From Streptomyces corynorhini (GTDB taxonomy: Bacteria; Actinomycetota; Actinomycetes; Streptomycetales; Streptomycetaceae), in assembly GCF_003346515.1 (NCBI RefSeq), contig NZ_QQNA01000070.1:1-46930 (forward strand): DNA of 46,930 nucleotides, given 5' to 3'. Of the stretch, positions 14,876-23,160 are shown one piece after another. The first letter of the stretch is position 1. Each line of letters begins with the position of its first letter. Position numbers and translations under genes: made by a program. The notes beneath the pieces are model-generated. The model was given only the letters and a program-made list of their open reading frames with translations, was not told the origin of the DNA and made no database searches.

Positions 14876-16057
14876 TCACAGCAGCTCCCGCAGCCGCCGC
14901 GCCAGCAGGTCCCAGCGCCACTTCTCCTCGACCCACTCCCGCCCCCGCTCCCCCAGCCGCCTCCGCAGCCCGGCGTCCTGGAGCAGCGTCACGATCCGCT
15001 CGGCCGACTCCGCCGCCGCGATGTGCGGCGGTCCCCCGCGCACCACCCAGCCGGTCTCGCCGTCGAGCACGGCGTCCGGCGCGCCGCCCGAGTCACCGGC
15101 CACGACCGGCAGGCCGGTGGCGGACGCCTCCAGGTAGACGATGCCGAGGCCCTCGACGTCGAGGCCGCCGCGGCGGGTGCGGCAGGGCATCGCGAAGACG
15201 TCCCCGGCGCCGAAGTGCGCGGGCAGCTCCGACCAGGGGACGGCGCCGGTGAACCGTACGGAGCCCGCGACGCCGGTCCCGGCGGCGAGCTTGCGCAGCT
15301 CGCCCTCGTACGGGCCGCCGCCCACGACGAGCAGCACCGCGTCCGGGACCCGGGCCAGGATCGCGGGCATGGCGCGGATCAGGGTGTCCTGGCCCTTGCG
15401 CGGGACGAGCCGGGAGACGCACACGACAACGGGCCGGTCGGCCAGCCCGAGCGCGGCGCGCACGGCGTCGCCGCCCGAGCCGGGGTGGAAGGTCTTCTCG
15501 TCGACGCCCGGCGGCAGTTGGACCATCCGGGCGGCGGCGGCCGGGGTCAGCGCGGACGCGACGCGCGAGCGGGTGTACTCGCCGAGGTAGGTGATCGTGT
15601 CGGTGGACTCGCCGATGCGCCGCAGCAGCCGCCGGGCGCCGGGCAGCTGCGCCCACCCCGCCTCGTGGCCGTGCGTGGTGGCGACGAGGCGCCGCGCGCC
15701 CGCCGCGCGCAGCGCGGGCGCCATCAGGCCGAGCGGGGCCGCCGCGCCGAACCAGACGGACTCACAGCCGTGTTCCCGCAGCAGCCCGGCGGCCCGCCGG
15801 GTCACGCGCGGGGTCGGCAGCAGCATCGTCGTACGGTCGCGCACGACGGTGAAGGGCTGTTCGGCGTCGAACGCGGCGGTCGCCTCCGCCCCCTCCCTGC
15901 CGCGCTTCCAGGTGGACGCGTAGACGACGAGCCGGTCGGGGTCCAGGCGCAGCGCCATGTTGTGCAGGAACGCCTGGATGCCCCCCGGGCGGGGCGGGAA
16001 GTCATTGGTGACGATCAGTGTCTTGCGCATCCCGGCCGACAGTACCGGGCGGCTCAC
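14876..16057 (-). CDS. GT4 mannosyltransferase, PimB'-like
   Basis: By family, this transfers the second mannose onto phosphatidylinositol monomannoside at the cytoplasmic membrane face. The 393-residue protein has the N-terminal KTLIVTNDFPPRPGGIQAFLHNMA motif typical of PimB', THGHEAGW, LPPGVDEKTFHP, VCVSRLVPRKGQDTLIRAMP (nucleotide-sugar contact) and EGLGIVYLEASATGLPVVAGDSGGAPDAV. The start is uncertain. GTG 16057 is preceded by GAGG, while ATG 16030 starts directly at MRKTLIVTNDF, which is where family members usually begin. It diverges from the GT87-like gene. From memory the mycobacterial neighbour of pimB' is fadD15, which here lies 6.9 kb away beyond the accessory insert. Confidence 0.88.
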   Translation of the reverse strand: MSRPVLSAGMRKTLIVTNDFPPRPGGIQAFLHNMALRLDPDRLVVYASTWKRGREGAEATAAFDAEQPFTVVRDRTTMLLPTPRVTRRAAGLLREHGCESVWFGAAAPLGLMAPALRAAGARRLVATTHGHEAGWAQLPGARRLLRRIGESTDTITYLGEYTRSRVASALTPAAAARMVQLPPGVDEKTFHPGSGGDAVRAALGLADRPVVVCVSRLVPRKGQDTLIRAMPAILARVPDAVLLVVGGGPYEGELRKLAAGTGVAGSVRFTGAVPWSELPAHFGAGDVFAMPCRTRRGGLDVEGLGIVYLEASATGLPVVAGDSGGAPDAVLDGETGWVVRGGPPHIAAAESAERIVTLLQDAGLRRRLGERGREWVEEKWRWDLLARRLRELL

Positions 16058-16097
16058 GGCCCTGCCTCATGGCTCTCGCACAGCCAGGACCGGCATC

Positions 16098-17405
16098 ATG
16101 ACCCGCGCCGACCAGTGGACGACGCGGAGACAGATGATCATGGAATCCGGGCCCAGCACACGCGCCGCGACCGGGGGCGCGGTCGCCCTGTGGGCGCTGA
16201 CCAGGGCCGCGCTGCTGCTGTGCGTCTTCAAGGTGGTGACCCTGCCGGGCCCCGATGTGACCAGCGACGTGTCGGTGATCTACCGGGGGTGGTACGAGGT
16301 GCTGCGCACCGGCACCTATCCGCTCTCCGACGTGACCTGGCAGTACCCGCCGGGCGCCGCGCTGGCGATCGTCTCCCCCGCCGCGCTGCCCTTCCTCGGC
16401 TACGCGTCCGCGTTCTTCGTGCTGGTGTGCCTGTGCGACGCGCTCGTCCTCGGGCTGCTGCTGCGCGCGGGCCGGGGCGAGGGGCGGTCGGTGCGGGGCG
16501 CGTGGGTGTGGGTCGTGGGGGTGCCGCTGCTCGGCGCGACCTCGTACGCGCGCTACGACCTGATGGTGACGGCGGTCGCGGTGGGCGCGCTGCTCGCGGG
16601 CGCCGCGCGGCCGAGGCTGCTGGGGGCGCTGGCCGGGTTCGGGGCGCTGCTGAAGGTGTGGCCGGTGCTGGTGCTGGTGGGCACCCCGCGCGGGGCGGCG
16701 ACCCGGCGGTCGTGGACGGCGGCGGCGGTCACCGGGCTCGCGGTGACGGCGCTGTGCTGGGCGGCGCTGCCGGGCGCGCTGGAGTTCCTGACGTACCAGC
16801 GCGACCGGGGTACGGAGGTCGAGTCGCTGGGGGCGCTGGTCTTCCAGGTGGCGCGGCACTTCGGCTGGGACGGCGGCGTGCTGTTCAGCTACGGCTCGGT
16901 GGAGTTCGCGGGTCCGTATGTGCCGCTGGTGAGCCGGGCGGCGCTGGCGCTCGCGGTGCTGGCGCTCGGCTGGCTGCTGGTGTGGCGGCTGCGGGCGCGG
17001 GAGCTGACCGCCGCGGTGGTGCCCGACGCGGCGTTCGCGGCCGTGCTGCTGTTCACCACCACGAGCCGGGTGATCAGCCCGCAGTATCTGCTCTGGCTGG
17101 TCGGTCTGGCGGCCGTCTGTCTGACGGTGCGGGCGAGCCGGATGGCGTGGCCCGCCGGGCTGGTGCTGGCCGCGACGGCGGTGACGCAGCTGGAGTTCCC
17201 GCTGCTGTTCGACCAGGTGGTGGCGGGCGACCCGGTGGGGGTCGCGCTGCTGTTCGCACGCAACGGGCTGCTGGTCGCCTCGGCGGTGTGCGCCTGCCGG
17301 GTGCTGTGGCGCGCGACGGTCCCGCGCCGGGAGGGGCCGCCGGGCGGCGGGGCGGGGCTGATCAGCCGAACCGCTGCCGTACGTAGGCGCGCCACCGCTC
17401 GGTGA
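16098..17405 (+). CDS. Multi-pass membrane glycosyltransferase, GT87/DUF2029-like
   Basis: A 435-residue polytopic membrane protein with about ten hydrophobic segments. The GT-C type layout shows in an early acidic motif after the first helix (PGPDVTSDVSVIYRGWYEVL), a following WQYPPGAALAIV loop and YARYDLMVTAVAVGALL. GT87 family enzymes are polyprenyl-phosphomannose-dependent mannosyltransferases acting outside the membrane. That role fits the neighbouring PimB'-like gene but is inferred. Start choice is between ATG 16098 (AGGA upstream) and ATG 16134/16140 (GGAGA upstream). Its 3' end overlaps the convergent lipoprotein gene by 44 bp. Confidence 0.8.
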   Translation: MTRADQWTTRRQMIMESGPSTRAATGGAVALWALTRAALLLCVFKVVTLPGPDVTSDVSVIYRGWYEVLRTGTYPLSDVTWQYPPGAALAIVSPAALPFLGYASAFFVLVCLCDALVLGLLLRAGRGEGRSVRGAWVWVVGVPLLGATSYARYDLMVTAVAVGALLAGAARPRLLGALAGFGALLKVWPVLVLVGTPRGAATRRSWTAAAVTGLAVTALCWAALPGALEFLTYQRDRGTEVESLGALVFQVARHFGWDGGVLFSYGSVEFAGPYVPLVSRAALALAVLALGWLLVWRLRARELTAAVVPDAAFAAVLLFTTTSRVISPQYLLWLVGLAAVCLTVRASRMAWPAGLVLAATAVTQLEFPLLFDQVVAGDPVGVALLFARNGLLVASAVCACRVLWRATVPRREGPPGGGAGLISRTAAVRRRATAR

Positions 17406-18612
17406 GGGCCTTCTCGGTGGTGCCCAGGACGTCGTGGGCGGCCGTGGCCACCGCGCCCTTCCGGTGGCCGTGCGCGCCCACCGCGCGGTAGAAGTCGGTG
17501 AGTTTCCGCTCGCCCCAGCGGTCGGCGATCATCTCGCAGGCCAGCCAGCCGCTCTCGTACGCCCTGGCCAGCAGGTCGGCGTCCCCGGCGAACGCGAAGT
17601 CCGCGTCGGACGGCAGCGTGCGGGGCGCCTCGCCCCGGCGGACGGCCCGCTGGAGTTCGGGCGCGATCTGTCCGGCGCCGCGGCCGGTGCCCCGGTAGGC
17701 GACGAGGTCGGCGAAGCCCTCGGAGAGCCAGACCGGGGTGGCGGCGGAGGTCGCGGCGCGGGTGGCGACATGGGTGGTCTCGTGGGTGAGGACGACGCGC
17801 TGCCCGAAGTCGCCCAGCCGCGCGTACGCCTCGGGGTTCACGATGACCCGGTCGGCGGGCGCGGCGCCCGAGCCGCCGCTCTCCCCGGTGGTGACGGCGG
17901 CGATGGACCGGTAGGCGTCGGCGGACTCGCCCAGCAGCGCGGCCATGTCCGTCAGCGAGCCCGGTACGAGCAGGACCACGCGGCGGGCCCAGCGCTCCGG
18001 CCAGGCGTCGTCGACGGCGGGTACGGCCCGGTCGGCGGTGGCCGCGATCCGGCGCAGCAGCCGCGCGTCCTGGCCGACGCCGAGGACCAGTCCGTGCCGG
18101 GCGGGTACGGCGCGTACCGGGCCCTGCTGCCAGAGCTGCCGGGAGCCGCCGGGGGCCGGCTCGTCCTCGGTGACGTACCAGTGGCCGTCCCGCTCGGTGA
18201 GCCGCAGCGCGCGGGGCGTGGCGACCGGCGCGCTGTCGTAGCCGGTGATCCGGTAGCGCAGGTCGGCCCGTACGGTGGCGCGGTCGCCGGCGCGTTCGAC
18301 GCTGGTGAGGCGGTACTCCCAGGAGCCGAGGGGCGCGTCGGCGAGGTTCTCGAACTCGGTGCGCGCGGTGGCGCGCAGGGCGTGCGAGGCCGGGTCGAGG
18401 ACGCCGAGGTAGGCCCGTTCGTCCCGGTCGGCCAGCGCCGCCGCCCGGCGGTCGAGGACCTGCCCGATCCCGGCGGTCGCGGTCCTGGCGCCCTTCGCCG
18501 GGGCGGCGCAGCCGACGGCGGGCAGTAGCAGGAGGGCGAGGACCGCGGCGACGGCCCGGCGCCCGCCGCGCCGCCGCCGCGCCGCCGCGCTCTGTCTCTT
18601 CCGGCCCGCCAT
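17362..18612 (-). CDS. Secreted lipoprotein with HExxH peptidase motif (peptidase MA-like)
   Basis: A 416-residue protein. An Arg-rich N-terminus and a hydrophobic stretch end in LPAVGCAAP, a lipobox-like site (VGC), so it is likely exported and lipid-anchored. A first domain (about 45-190) resembles a small alpha+beta lipoprotein domain. The C-terminal half holds VVLTHETTHVATRA, a zinc HExxH, and SEGFADLVAYR 19 residues later, whose Glu would be the third ligand of a gluzincin. Conserved Trp/Tyr residues follow (ESGWLACEMIADRWG). It is probably an extracytoplasmic metallopeptidase of unknown substrate. The start is ATG 18612. It shares the strand with the NlpC/P60 gene 48 bp upstream. Confidence 0.78.
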   Translation of the reverse strand: MAGRKRQSAAARRRRGGRRAVAAVLALLLLPAVGCAAPAKGARTATAGIGQVLDRRAAALADRDERAYLGVLDPASHALRATARTEFENLADAPLGSWEYRLTSVERAGDRATVRADLRYRITGYDSAPVATPRALRLTERDGHWYVTEDEPAPGGSRQLWQQGPVRAVPARHGLVLGVGQDARLLRRIAATADRAVPAVDDAWPERWARRVVLLVPGSLTDMAALLGESADAYRSIAAVTTGESGGSGAAPADRVIVNPEAYARLGDFGQRVVLTHETTHVATRAATSAATPVWLSEGFADLVAYRGTGRGAGQIAPELQRAVRRGEAPRTLPSDADFAFAGDADLLARAYESGWLACEMIADRWGERKLTDFYRAVGAHGHRKGAVATAAHDVLGTTEKALTERWRAYVRQRFG

Positions 18613-18660
18613 GCGGCTGATCGTACGGGCCGCCGCGCGCGGGCCGGTCCCCGCCGGTCC

Positions 18661-19710
18661 TCAGATGCGGGTGACGGAGGAGACCGGCATCATGCCGACC
18701 GGGTCGTAGCGCACCGGGGCGCCGGGGTAGGGGGCGTGGATGACCTGGCCGTTGCCCACGTACATGGCGATGTGGCTGGCGTCCGCGCGGTAGGCGACGA
18801 GGTCGCCGGGGAGCGCCTGGGAGAGCGGGACCTGCCGGCCCGCGTACCGCTGCGCCTGGGAGGTGCGCGGCAGGCCGACGCCCGCCTGTGCGTACGACCA
18901 CTGGGTGAGGCCGGAACAGTCGAAGCCCGAGGGCCCGTTGGCGCCCCACACGTAGGGCCGGCCCACCGCGTTCCGGGCGGCGCGCACGGCGGCCGCCGCG
19001 CGCGCCGAGGAGGCCGCGCCGCCGGGGCCGCCGAGGAACTGGCCGCCCCTCGCGTCGCGGTCCGAGCGCGAGGAGCGCCCGTACGCGTCGCGGTCGGTGC
19101 CGGGCAGGGTGGCGAGGACCCGGCGTGCCTCGGCGAGCTTGCCCTCGACGGCGCGTTTGTGCCGGGCGACCGCGGCTCTGCTGCGTTCCAGCTCGGTGAG
19201 GTCGCGGGCGGCTTCCGACCGGACCCGCCCCAGCGTCCGCTGCGCCTGCTGCAGTTCGCTCAGGGCGGCGGACTGGCGCACGCCGACGCGTTCGAGGACG
19301 GCGGCCCGGTCGAGGTAGCCGTCGGGGTCCGAGGAGAGCAGCAGGGCGAGCGCGGGGTCCATCCCGCCGGAGCGGTACTGGGCGAGGGCGAGCGAACCGA
19401 GCGCTCCGCGCATCTTGTTGACGGCTTCCTGGCCGCGCGCCGCGCGGTCCTGGGCCTGGTCCACGAGTCCGCGCAGCTTGCGCGCCCGCTCGTCCGCGCG
19501 GTGGTAGCGCTCGGTGGCCTTCTCGGCGTCGGCGAAGAGCCGGTCGACCGTGGCACGGGTGACCTCGGGCCGCCGCTGCGGCTCGGCTCCCGCCGGGGAG
19601 GCGCCGAGCGTGGCCGCCGCCGTGGCCGCCGCCGCGGATACGGCGGTGACGGCGCCGACGCGGGCGCCGAGGCCAGGTCCTGACTGGGTGGGACGGCGAT
19701 GGGACACCAC
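18661..19710 (-). CDS. Secreted NlpC/P60 peptidoglycan endopeptidase (second paralogue)
   Basis: A 349-residue exported protein. After the signal sequence (helix around AVTAVSAAAATAAATLGASPAGAEP) comes a long coiled-coil region (about 45-200, including KATERYHRADERARKLRGLVDQAQ). The C-terminal NlpC/P60 domain has catalytic C265 in GFDCSGLTQWSY and His in ASHIAMYVGNGQVIHAP. It cleaves D-Glu-meso-DAP-type stem-peptide bonds by family function. I choose GTG 19710 because it then starts with VSHRRP, parallel to the ASHRRP start of its paralogue. The sequence beyond reads through the terminator region of that paralogue. The two genes are probably a tandem duplication. Confidence 0.9.
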   Translation of the reverse strand: MVSHRRPTQSGPGLGARVGAVTAVSAAAATAAATLGASPAGAEPQRRPEVTRATVDRLFADAEKATERYHRADERARKLRGLVDQAQDRAARGQEAVNKMRGALGSLALAQYRSGGMDPALALLLSSDPDGYLDRAAVLERVGVRQSAALSELQQAQRTLGRVRSEAARDLTELERSRAAVARHKRAVEGKLAEARRVLATLPGTDRDAYGRSSRSDRDARGGQFLGGPGGAASSARAAAAVRAARNAVGRPYVWGANGPSGFDCSGLTQWSYAQAGVGLPRTSQAQRYAGRQVPLSQALPGDLVAYRADASHIAMYVGNGQVIHAPYPGAPVRYDPVGMMPVSSVTRI

Positions 19711-19852
19711 GGGAAGCCGAACTCCCTTCCGCTGTACGCGCTGACGTGCCCCCTGCCGCCCGGCGGGCGGAGCGCTGGCCGGGGGCCGCGCGCAGCAGAC
19801 AGTAGCCGGGCGACCACGCGGCGGCCAACGACCGCCCCGCGCACACAAAGTG

Positions 19853-19890
19853 GCGCCCCGCCGAAGACCACAAGGTCATCGACGGGGCGC
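19853..19890 (-). terminator. Strong terminator after the first NlpC/P60 gene
   Basis: A ~17-bp stem (GCGCCCCG...CGGGGCGC outside, GACC/GGTC inside) with one mismatch, one wobble pair and a four-base loop lies 53 bp after the stop at 19944. It separates the two tandem NlpC/P60 genes. Confidence 0.8.
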
Positions 19891-19943
19891 GACGTCAGCG
19901 AAGGGCCCGCGATTTCGCCCGAATGGGCGGTGTCGGCGGCGGG

Positions 19944-21011
19944 TCAGCCGATGCGTACGCCGAACTGGAAGGGCATGTTGCCGATGGCCTCGTAGCGCAC
20001 GCTGGCGCCGGGCTTGGGGGCGTGCAGCACCTGGCCGTTGCCCGCGTAGAAGCCGACGTGGTGCAGGTCGCCGTAGAAGATGACGAGGTCGCCCTGTTGC
20101 AGCTGGCTCATACCGAGGCGGGCCCCGGCGTTGGCCTGGGACTCGGAGGTGCGGGGTATGGAGACACCGGCCTGGGCGTAGGCCCAGGAGGTCAGCCCGG
20201 AGCAGTCGAAGGAGCTGGGGCCGCTGGCGCCGTACACGTACGGGGAGCCGATCTTGCCCTGTGCGGCGGCGAAGGCGGCCGAGGCGCGCTGCGAGGCGGG
20301 CACCGAGTTGCCGAGGTCGGTACGGCCGGATTCGGCGCCGGAGCCCGTGCCCGATCCGGCGGCGGAGGAGGAGCGGCTGGCACGCTGCTCGTCCTCCTTG
20401 GCGAGGGCGGCGCGCTCCTGCGCGGTGAGGGTGTTGAGCAGCTTCTGCGCGGCGGCGAGCTTGCCCTGGACCTCGTTCTTCTTCTTGCCGAGTTCCTTGC
20501 GGGTGTCGGCCAGGTCCGTGACCTTCGACTGGGCCTCCTTGCGCTCCTGCGCGAGGGACCGCTGCTTGGACTGGATCTGCTGGAGCGCCTGGGCCTGCTT
20601 GGCGCTGACCTGGTCGAGCGCGGACGCCTGGTCCAGGTAGGAGTCCGGGTCGGAGGAGAGGAAGAGCTGCATGGCGGGGTCGATGCCGCCGGTGCGGTAC
20701 TGGGCGCTGGCGATCGAACCGAGGCCGTCGCGCAGCTCGTTCAGCTCTTCCTGGCCGCGCGCCACCTTGTCCTGGAGGGCGCTGACTTCCTTCTCCAGCT
20801 TCTCCTGGGACTCCTTGGCCCCCTTGTACTTCTCGGTGGCCTTCTCGGCGTCCTCGTAGAGCTTGTCGACCTTCTCCTTGACCTCCGACTTGCTGGGCGC
20901 CGGTGCGGCGTTGGCGGAGTTGGCGGTCAGCGCGACGGCTGCGGCGGCGGTCGCGGTGAGTACGGTCACCCGGGTGCGGCTCGGGGGCTTGGGACGACGG
21001 TGGGACGCCAC
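19944..21011 (-). CDS. Secreted NlpC/P60 peptidoglycan endopeptidase (first paralogue)
   Basis: A 355-residue exported cell-wall hydrolase. The signal peptide is Arg/Lys-rich followed by VLTATAAAAVALTANSANAAPAP, with cleavage likely after ANA-AP. Residues about 40-215 form a coiled coil (EKVDKLYEDAEKATEKYKG, LEKEVSALQDKVARGQEEL). The NlpC/P60 domain at about 240-355 has catalytic C270 in SFDCSGLTSW and HHVGFYAGNGQVLHAPKPG. It resembles the RipA/RipD-type endopeptidases used in septum cleavage and sporulation. It has a long 5' leader (about 155 nt from the promoter proposed at 21175-21204), which may be regulatory, and its own terminator. Confidence 0.92.
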   Translation of the reverse strand: MASHRRPKPPSRTRVTVLTATAAAAVALTANSANAAPAPSKSEVKEKVDKLYEDAEKATEKYKGAKESQEKLEKEVSALQDKVARGQEELNELRDGLGSIASAQYRTGGIDPAMQLFLSSDPDSYLDQASALDQVSAKQAQALQQIQSKQRSLAQERKEAQSKVTDLADTRKELGKKKNEVQGKLAAAQKLLNTLTAQERAALAKEDEQRASRSSSAAGSGTGSGAESGRTDLGNSVPASQRASAAFAAAQGKIGSPYVYGASGPSSFDCSGLTSWAYAQAGVSIPRTSESQANAGARLGMSQLQQGDLVIFYGDLHHVGFYAGNGQVLHAPKPGASVRYEAIGNMPFQFGVRIG

Positions 21012-21350
21012 GGAGGCGAGCTCCTTCTCCTCAGCCGCCTACCGGGCCAGTGGGGGACGTCGGCCCCGGCTCCACGCGTCCGGCGCCCAGGGGAAGGAGC
21101 GAACGGTGTGAAATCGGCGGTCCCTTCGCTGCCACCCCGGATGGGTGATCAACCGCGCGAAGGTTCGAGCCATGACCATAGTGACCTACTTGTGATCAGT
21201 TCAAATCCTTGCAAGAAAAAAGTCGGTCGCGACGCATAGTTTTTACACATCCGGCCGGGCATCACACGCTCAGTCATGGACATTTGGCGGCGTGTCATCC
21301 CGACCGGCGGTTAATTCGGTCATTTTCCGCAGGAGTTGCCCGGAACGGAC
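21012..21350. other. 339-bp non-coding gap: promoter and long leader of the NlpC/P60 gene
   Basis: No gene is supported. On the minus strand it holds a housekeeping-type promoter (21175-21204) and a GC-rich leader with many potential stems, ending in GGTAGGCGGC and a GGAGAAGGAG ribosome-binding stretch just before ATG 21011. The part from 21205 to 21350 is relatively AT-rich. Confidence 0.6.
21175..21204 (-). promoter_or_regulatory. Candidate sigma-HrdB-type promoter of the NlpC/P60 gene
   Basis: Read on the minus strand: TTGAAC, an 18-bp spacer, TATGGT. It implies a transcription start near 21168 and a leader of about 155 nt. Confidence 0.5.
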
Positions 21351-22712
21351 CTAAGACCGCGAAAGCCGCCTGAGCAGCAGCGCGGAAGCGACGGGCCGGG
21401 CACCGGCCTTCGCCACGCCGTCCGCGACCTCGCGGTCGGTGGAGACCACCACCACCGGCCGGCCGGGCGGCTCCGCCCTGACGAGCTGGCGGATCAGCTC
21501 GTCCGCCGTCACCCCCGGCTTGGAGAACAGCACCCGCACCCCGCGCGGCGGCGCGAGCAGCACCGGCGCCGCCAGTTCCGCGCCGTCGAACACACAGGTC
21601 ACCTCGGCGCCCGTGCGCGCCGCCAGCATGGCGAGGCCGCCGAGCAGCCGCAGCCGCTGCTTCTCCAGCGGCATCGTGGGATAACCGGTCTTGGTGACGT
21701 TGTAACCGTCGACGATCAGATGTGCCTGCGGCAGCGCCAGCAGTTGGTCGAGCAGGGCCGGATCCGTCTCGGACAGCGCCCGCGCCGCCACGTCCTTGGG
21801 CGACATCCGGCCGGGCTCCACCGCGTCGACCGTGTCGGCGGGGCGGCTGGTGGCGGGCGGCAGCGCCAGCTCGCGCCGCAGCCCCTGCGCCGACTCCAGC
21901 ACCGTGTCCAGCAGCAGCCGCAGCCGCATGTCCTCGACCGAGCGGCCCTCCCGGGCGGCCCGGCGGCTCGCCTCGACCGATGCCTCGGCCTCGGCCAGCC
22001 GCGCCCTGACGCGGCGCGTCTCGCTCTCGGCCGCCGACACCTGGGCGGCGCTCTCCGCCCGGAGCGTCTCGGCCTCCGCGTGGGTACGGCGCAGAGCCGC
22101 CTCACCGCGCTTCACATCGCTCTGGGCGCTGCGCAGCTTGCGGTGGAGCGCGTCGGCCTCCTTGCGGGCCGCCTCCAGCTCCGTACGCAGCCGCTCGGTG
22201 TCGTTCCTGGTCTGCGCCCTGGCGGCGGCCAGCTCCTCGCGCAGCCGCTCCAGCTCCCGCCGGGCCTCCTCGTCGGCGCGCTCGGCGTCCGCCCGCTGGG
22301 CCTCCTCGCCCGCGGCGGCCACCAGCTTCACCCATCCGGGTGGTCTGAGCACATACGCGGCGGCGGCCACGTCGACGGGGTCGGCGGCGGCGGGCGGCGA
22401 TCCCGCCTCCAGCGCGGCGGCCAGCTCGGGCTGGGCCTGGGTGAGCCGGTCCGCGATCCGCTGCCGGAAGAGCGGATCGGCCTCCAGCGCGGCGGCCATC
22501 GCGTTCCCCGCGAATTTCGCACGTCTGTTCGGAGTGAAGCGCGCGTACTGCCGCAGCTGCGCGGGCAGCTCCGTGACGGTCAGCCCCCCGAAGGCGTCCG
22601 AGACCAGCGCCACGACCCGGCGCCGTACCCCGTCGGGAAGCGGGCGGTCGAGCGTCTCCGCGGCGTCACCGGCCGCACCGGCCGGTTCAGCACCGCTCGC
22701 GGGCTGCTCCAC
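21351..22712 (-). CDS. NYN-domain ribonuclease-like protein with coiled coil
   Basis: A 453-residue cytoplasmic protein. Residues about 20-120 are a helical N-terminal domain (DGVRRRVVALVSDAFGGLTVTELP). Residues about 125-255 form a long Glu/Arg/Ala coiled coil. The C-terminal NYN (PIN-like) domain, about 325-453, has the metal-binding Asp in LIVDGYNVTKTGYP, VTCVFDGAE and VVVVSTDREVADG. This is the YacP/Rae1-like NYN group, whose known member in Bacillus cleaves mRNA in the ribosome A site. The coiled-coil extension is an actinobacterial addition. The start GTG 22712 is preceded by GGGGTGA. It is downstream of and probably cotranscribed with the zinc-ribbon gene. Confidence 0.85.
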   Translation of the reverse strand: MEQPASGAEPAGAAGDAAETLDRPLPDGVRRRVVALVSDAFGGLTVTELPAQLRQYARFTPNRRAKFAGNAMAAALEADPLFRQRIADRLTQAQPELAAALEAGSPPAAADPVDVAAAAYVLRPPGWVKLVAAAGEEAQRADAERADEEARRELERLREELAAARAQTRNDTERLRTELEAARKEADALHRKLRSAQSDVKRGEAALRRTHAEAETLRAESAAQVSAAESETRRVRARLAEAEASVEASRRAAREGRSVEDMRLRLLLDTVLESAQGLRRELALPPATSRPADTVDAVEPGRMSPKDVAARALSETDPALLDQLLALPQAHLIVDGYNVTKTGYPTMPLEKQRLRLLGGLAMLAARTGAEVTCVFDGAELAAPVLLAPPRGVRVLFSKPGVTADELIRQLVRAEPPGRPVVVVSTDREVADGVAKAGARPVASALLLRRLSRS

Positions 22713-22748
22713 GATCCGTCACCCCACTACCCCTTTCGGGCGGCTCCC

Positions 22749-23000
22749 TCAGGAACCGGCTCCCGGCCTGTCCACCAATTCGATCTGATCCACCGCGTTG
22801 CACCAACGACAGCGCACCGACTCGATGGTCTCACTGACCACCTCGCGCTCCTCGACCGTGGGCTCTCCGGCCAGGTCCAGATGGACGTACTCGACGGTCT
22901 TCGACGACCGGGTCACATCGAAGCGGGTGAGATTCCCGCACAGCGTGCAGCGCCACCGGGTGGTGGCCGTCGGCTGTGGAACCGTCGGAAGCGTTGCCAT
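22749..23000 (-). CDS. Small zinc-ribbon protein
   Basis: An 83-residue protein with two Cys pairs, RCTLCGN near residue 20 and RCRWCNAVD near residue 68. They are separated by a strand-rich stretch (KTVEYVHLDLAGEP), forming a likely zinc ribbon. It has no known enzymatic motif. ATG 23000 is favoured because AGAGGA lies 8 nt upstream, although the frame extends further. It lies 36 bp before the NYN-domain gene on the same strand, which suggests an accessory role in RNA binding for that protein. It diverges from the rhomboid gene over 160 bp that contain two CCGTCGAACCG repeats. Confidence 0.75.
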   Translation of the reverse strand: MATLPTVPQPTATTRWRCTLCGNLTRFDVTRSSKTVEYVHLDLAGEPTVEEREVVSETIESVRCRWCNAVDQIELVDRPGAGS

Positions 23001-23160
23001 CGCGTCGTCCTCTTTTCGTCGTCCCTCGTGCGGTGCCCCGCGGCGAGCCGTCGAACCGTCGGCGCACCGTCGAACCGCGGATCGCACCCGGCAACCCTAC
23101 GGCCTCGCGGGCACCACGCGGAGCGGCGAGGCGCTCTGCCCCGAAGGGTCCCGGTACGGC

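Noticed and set aside
21012..21170. Firm call of a c-di-AMP (ydaO) riboswitch
   Set aside because: Only the 3' GTAGGCG-like end matches what I remember. The internal conserved blocks are not clear, so it is kept as a finding and not a feature.
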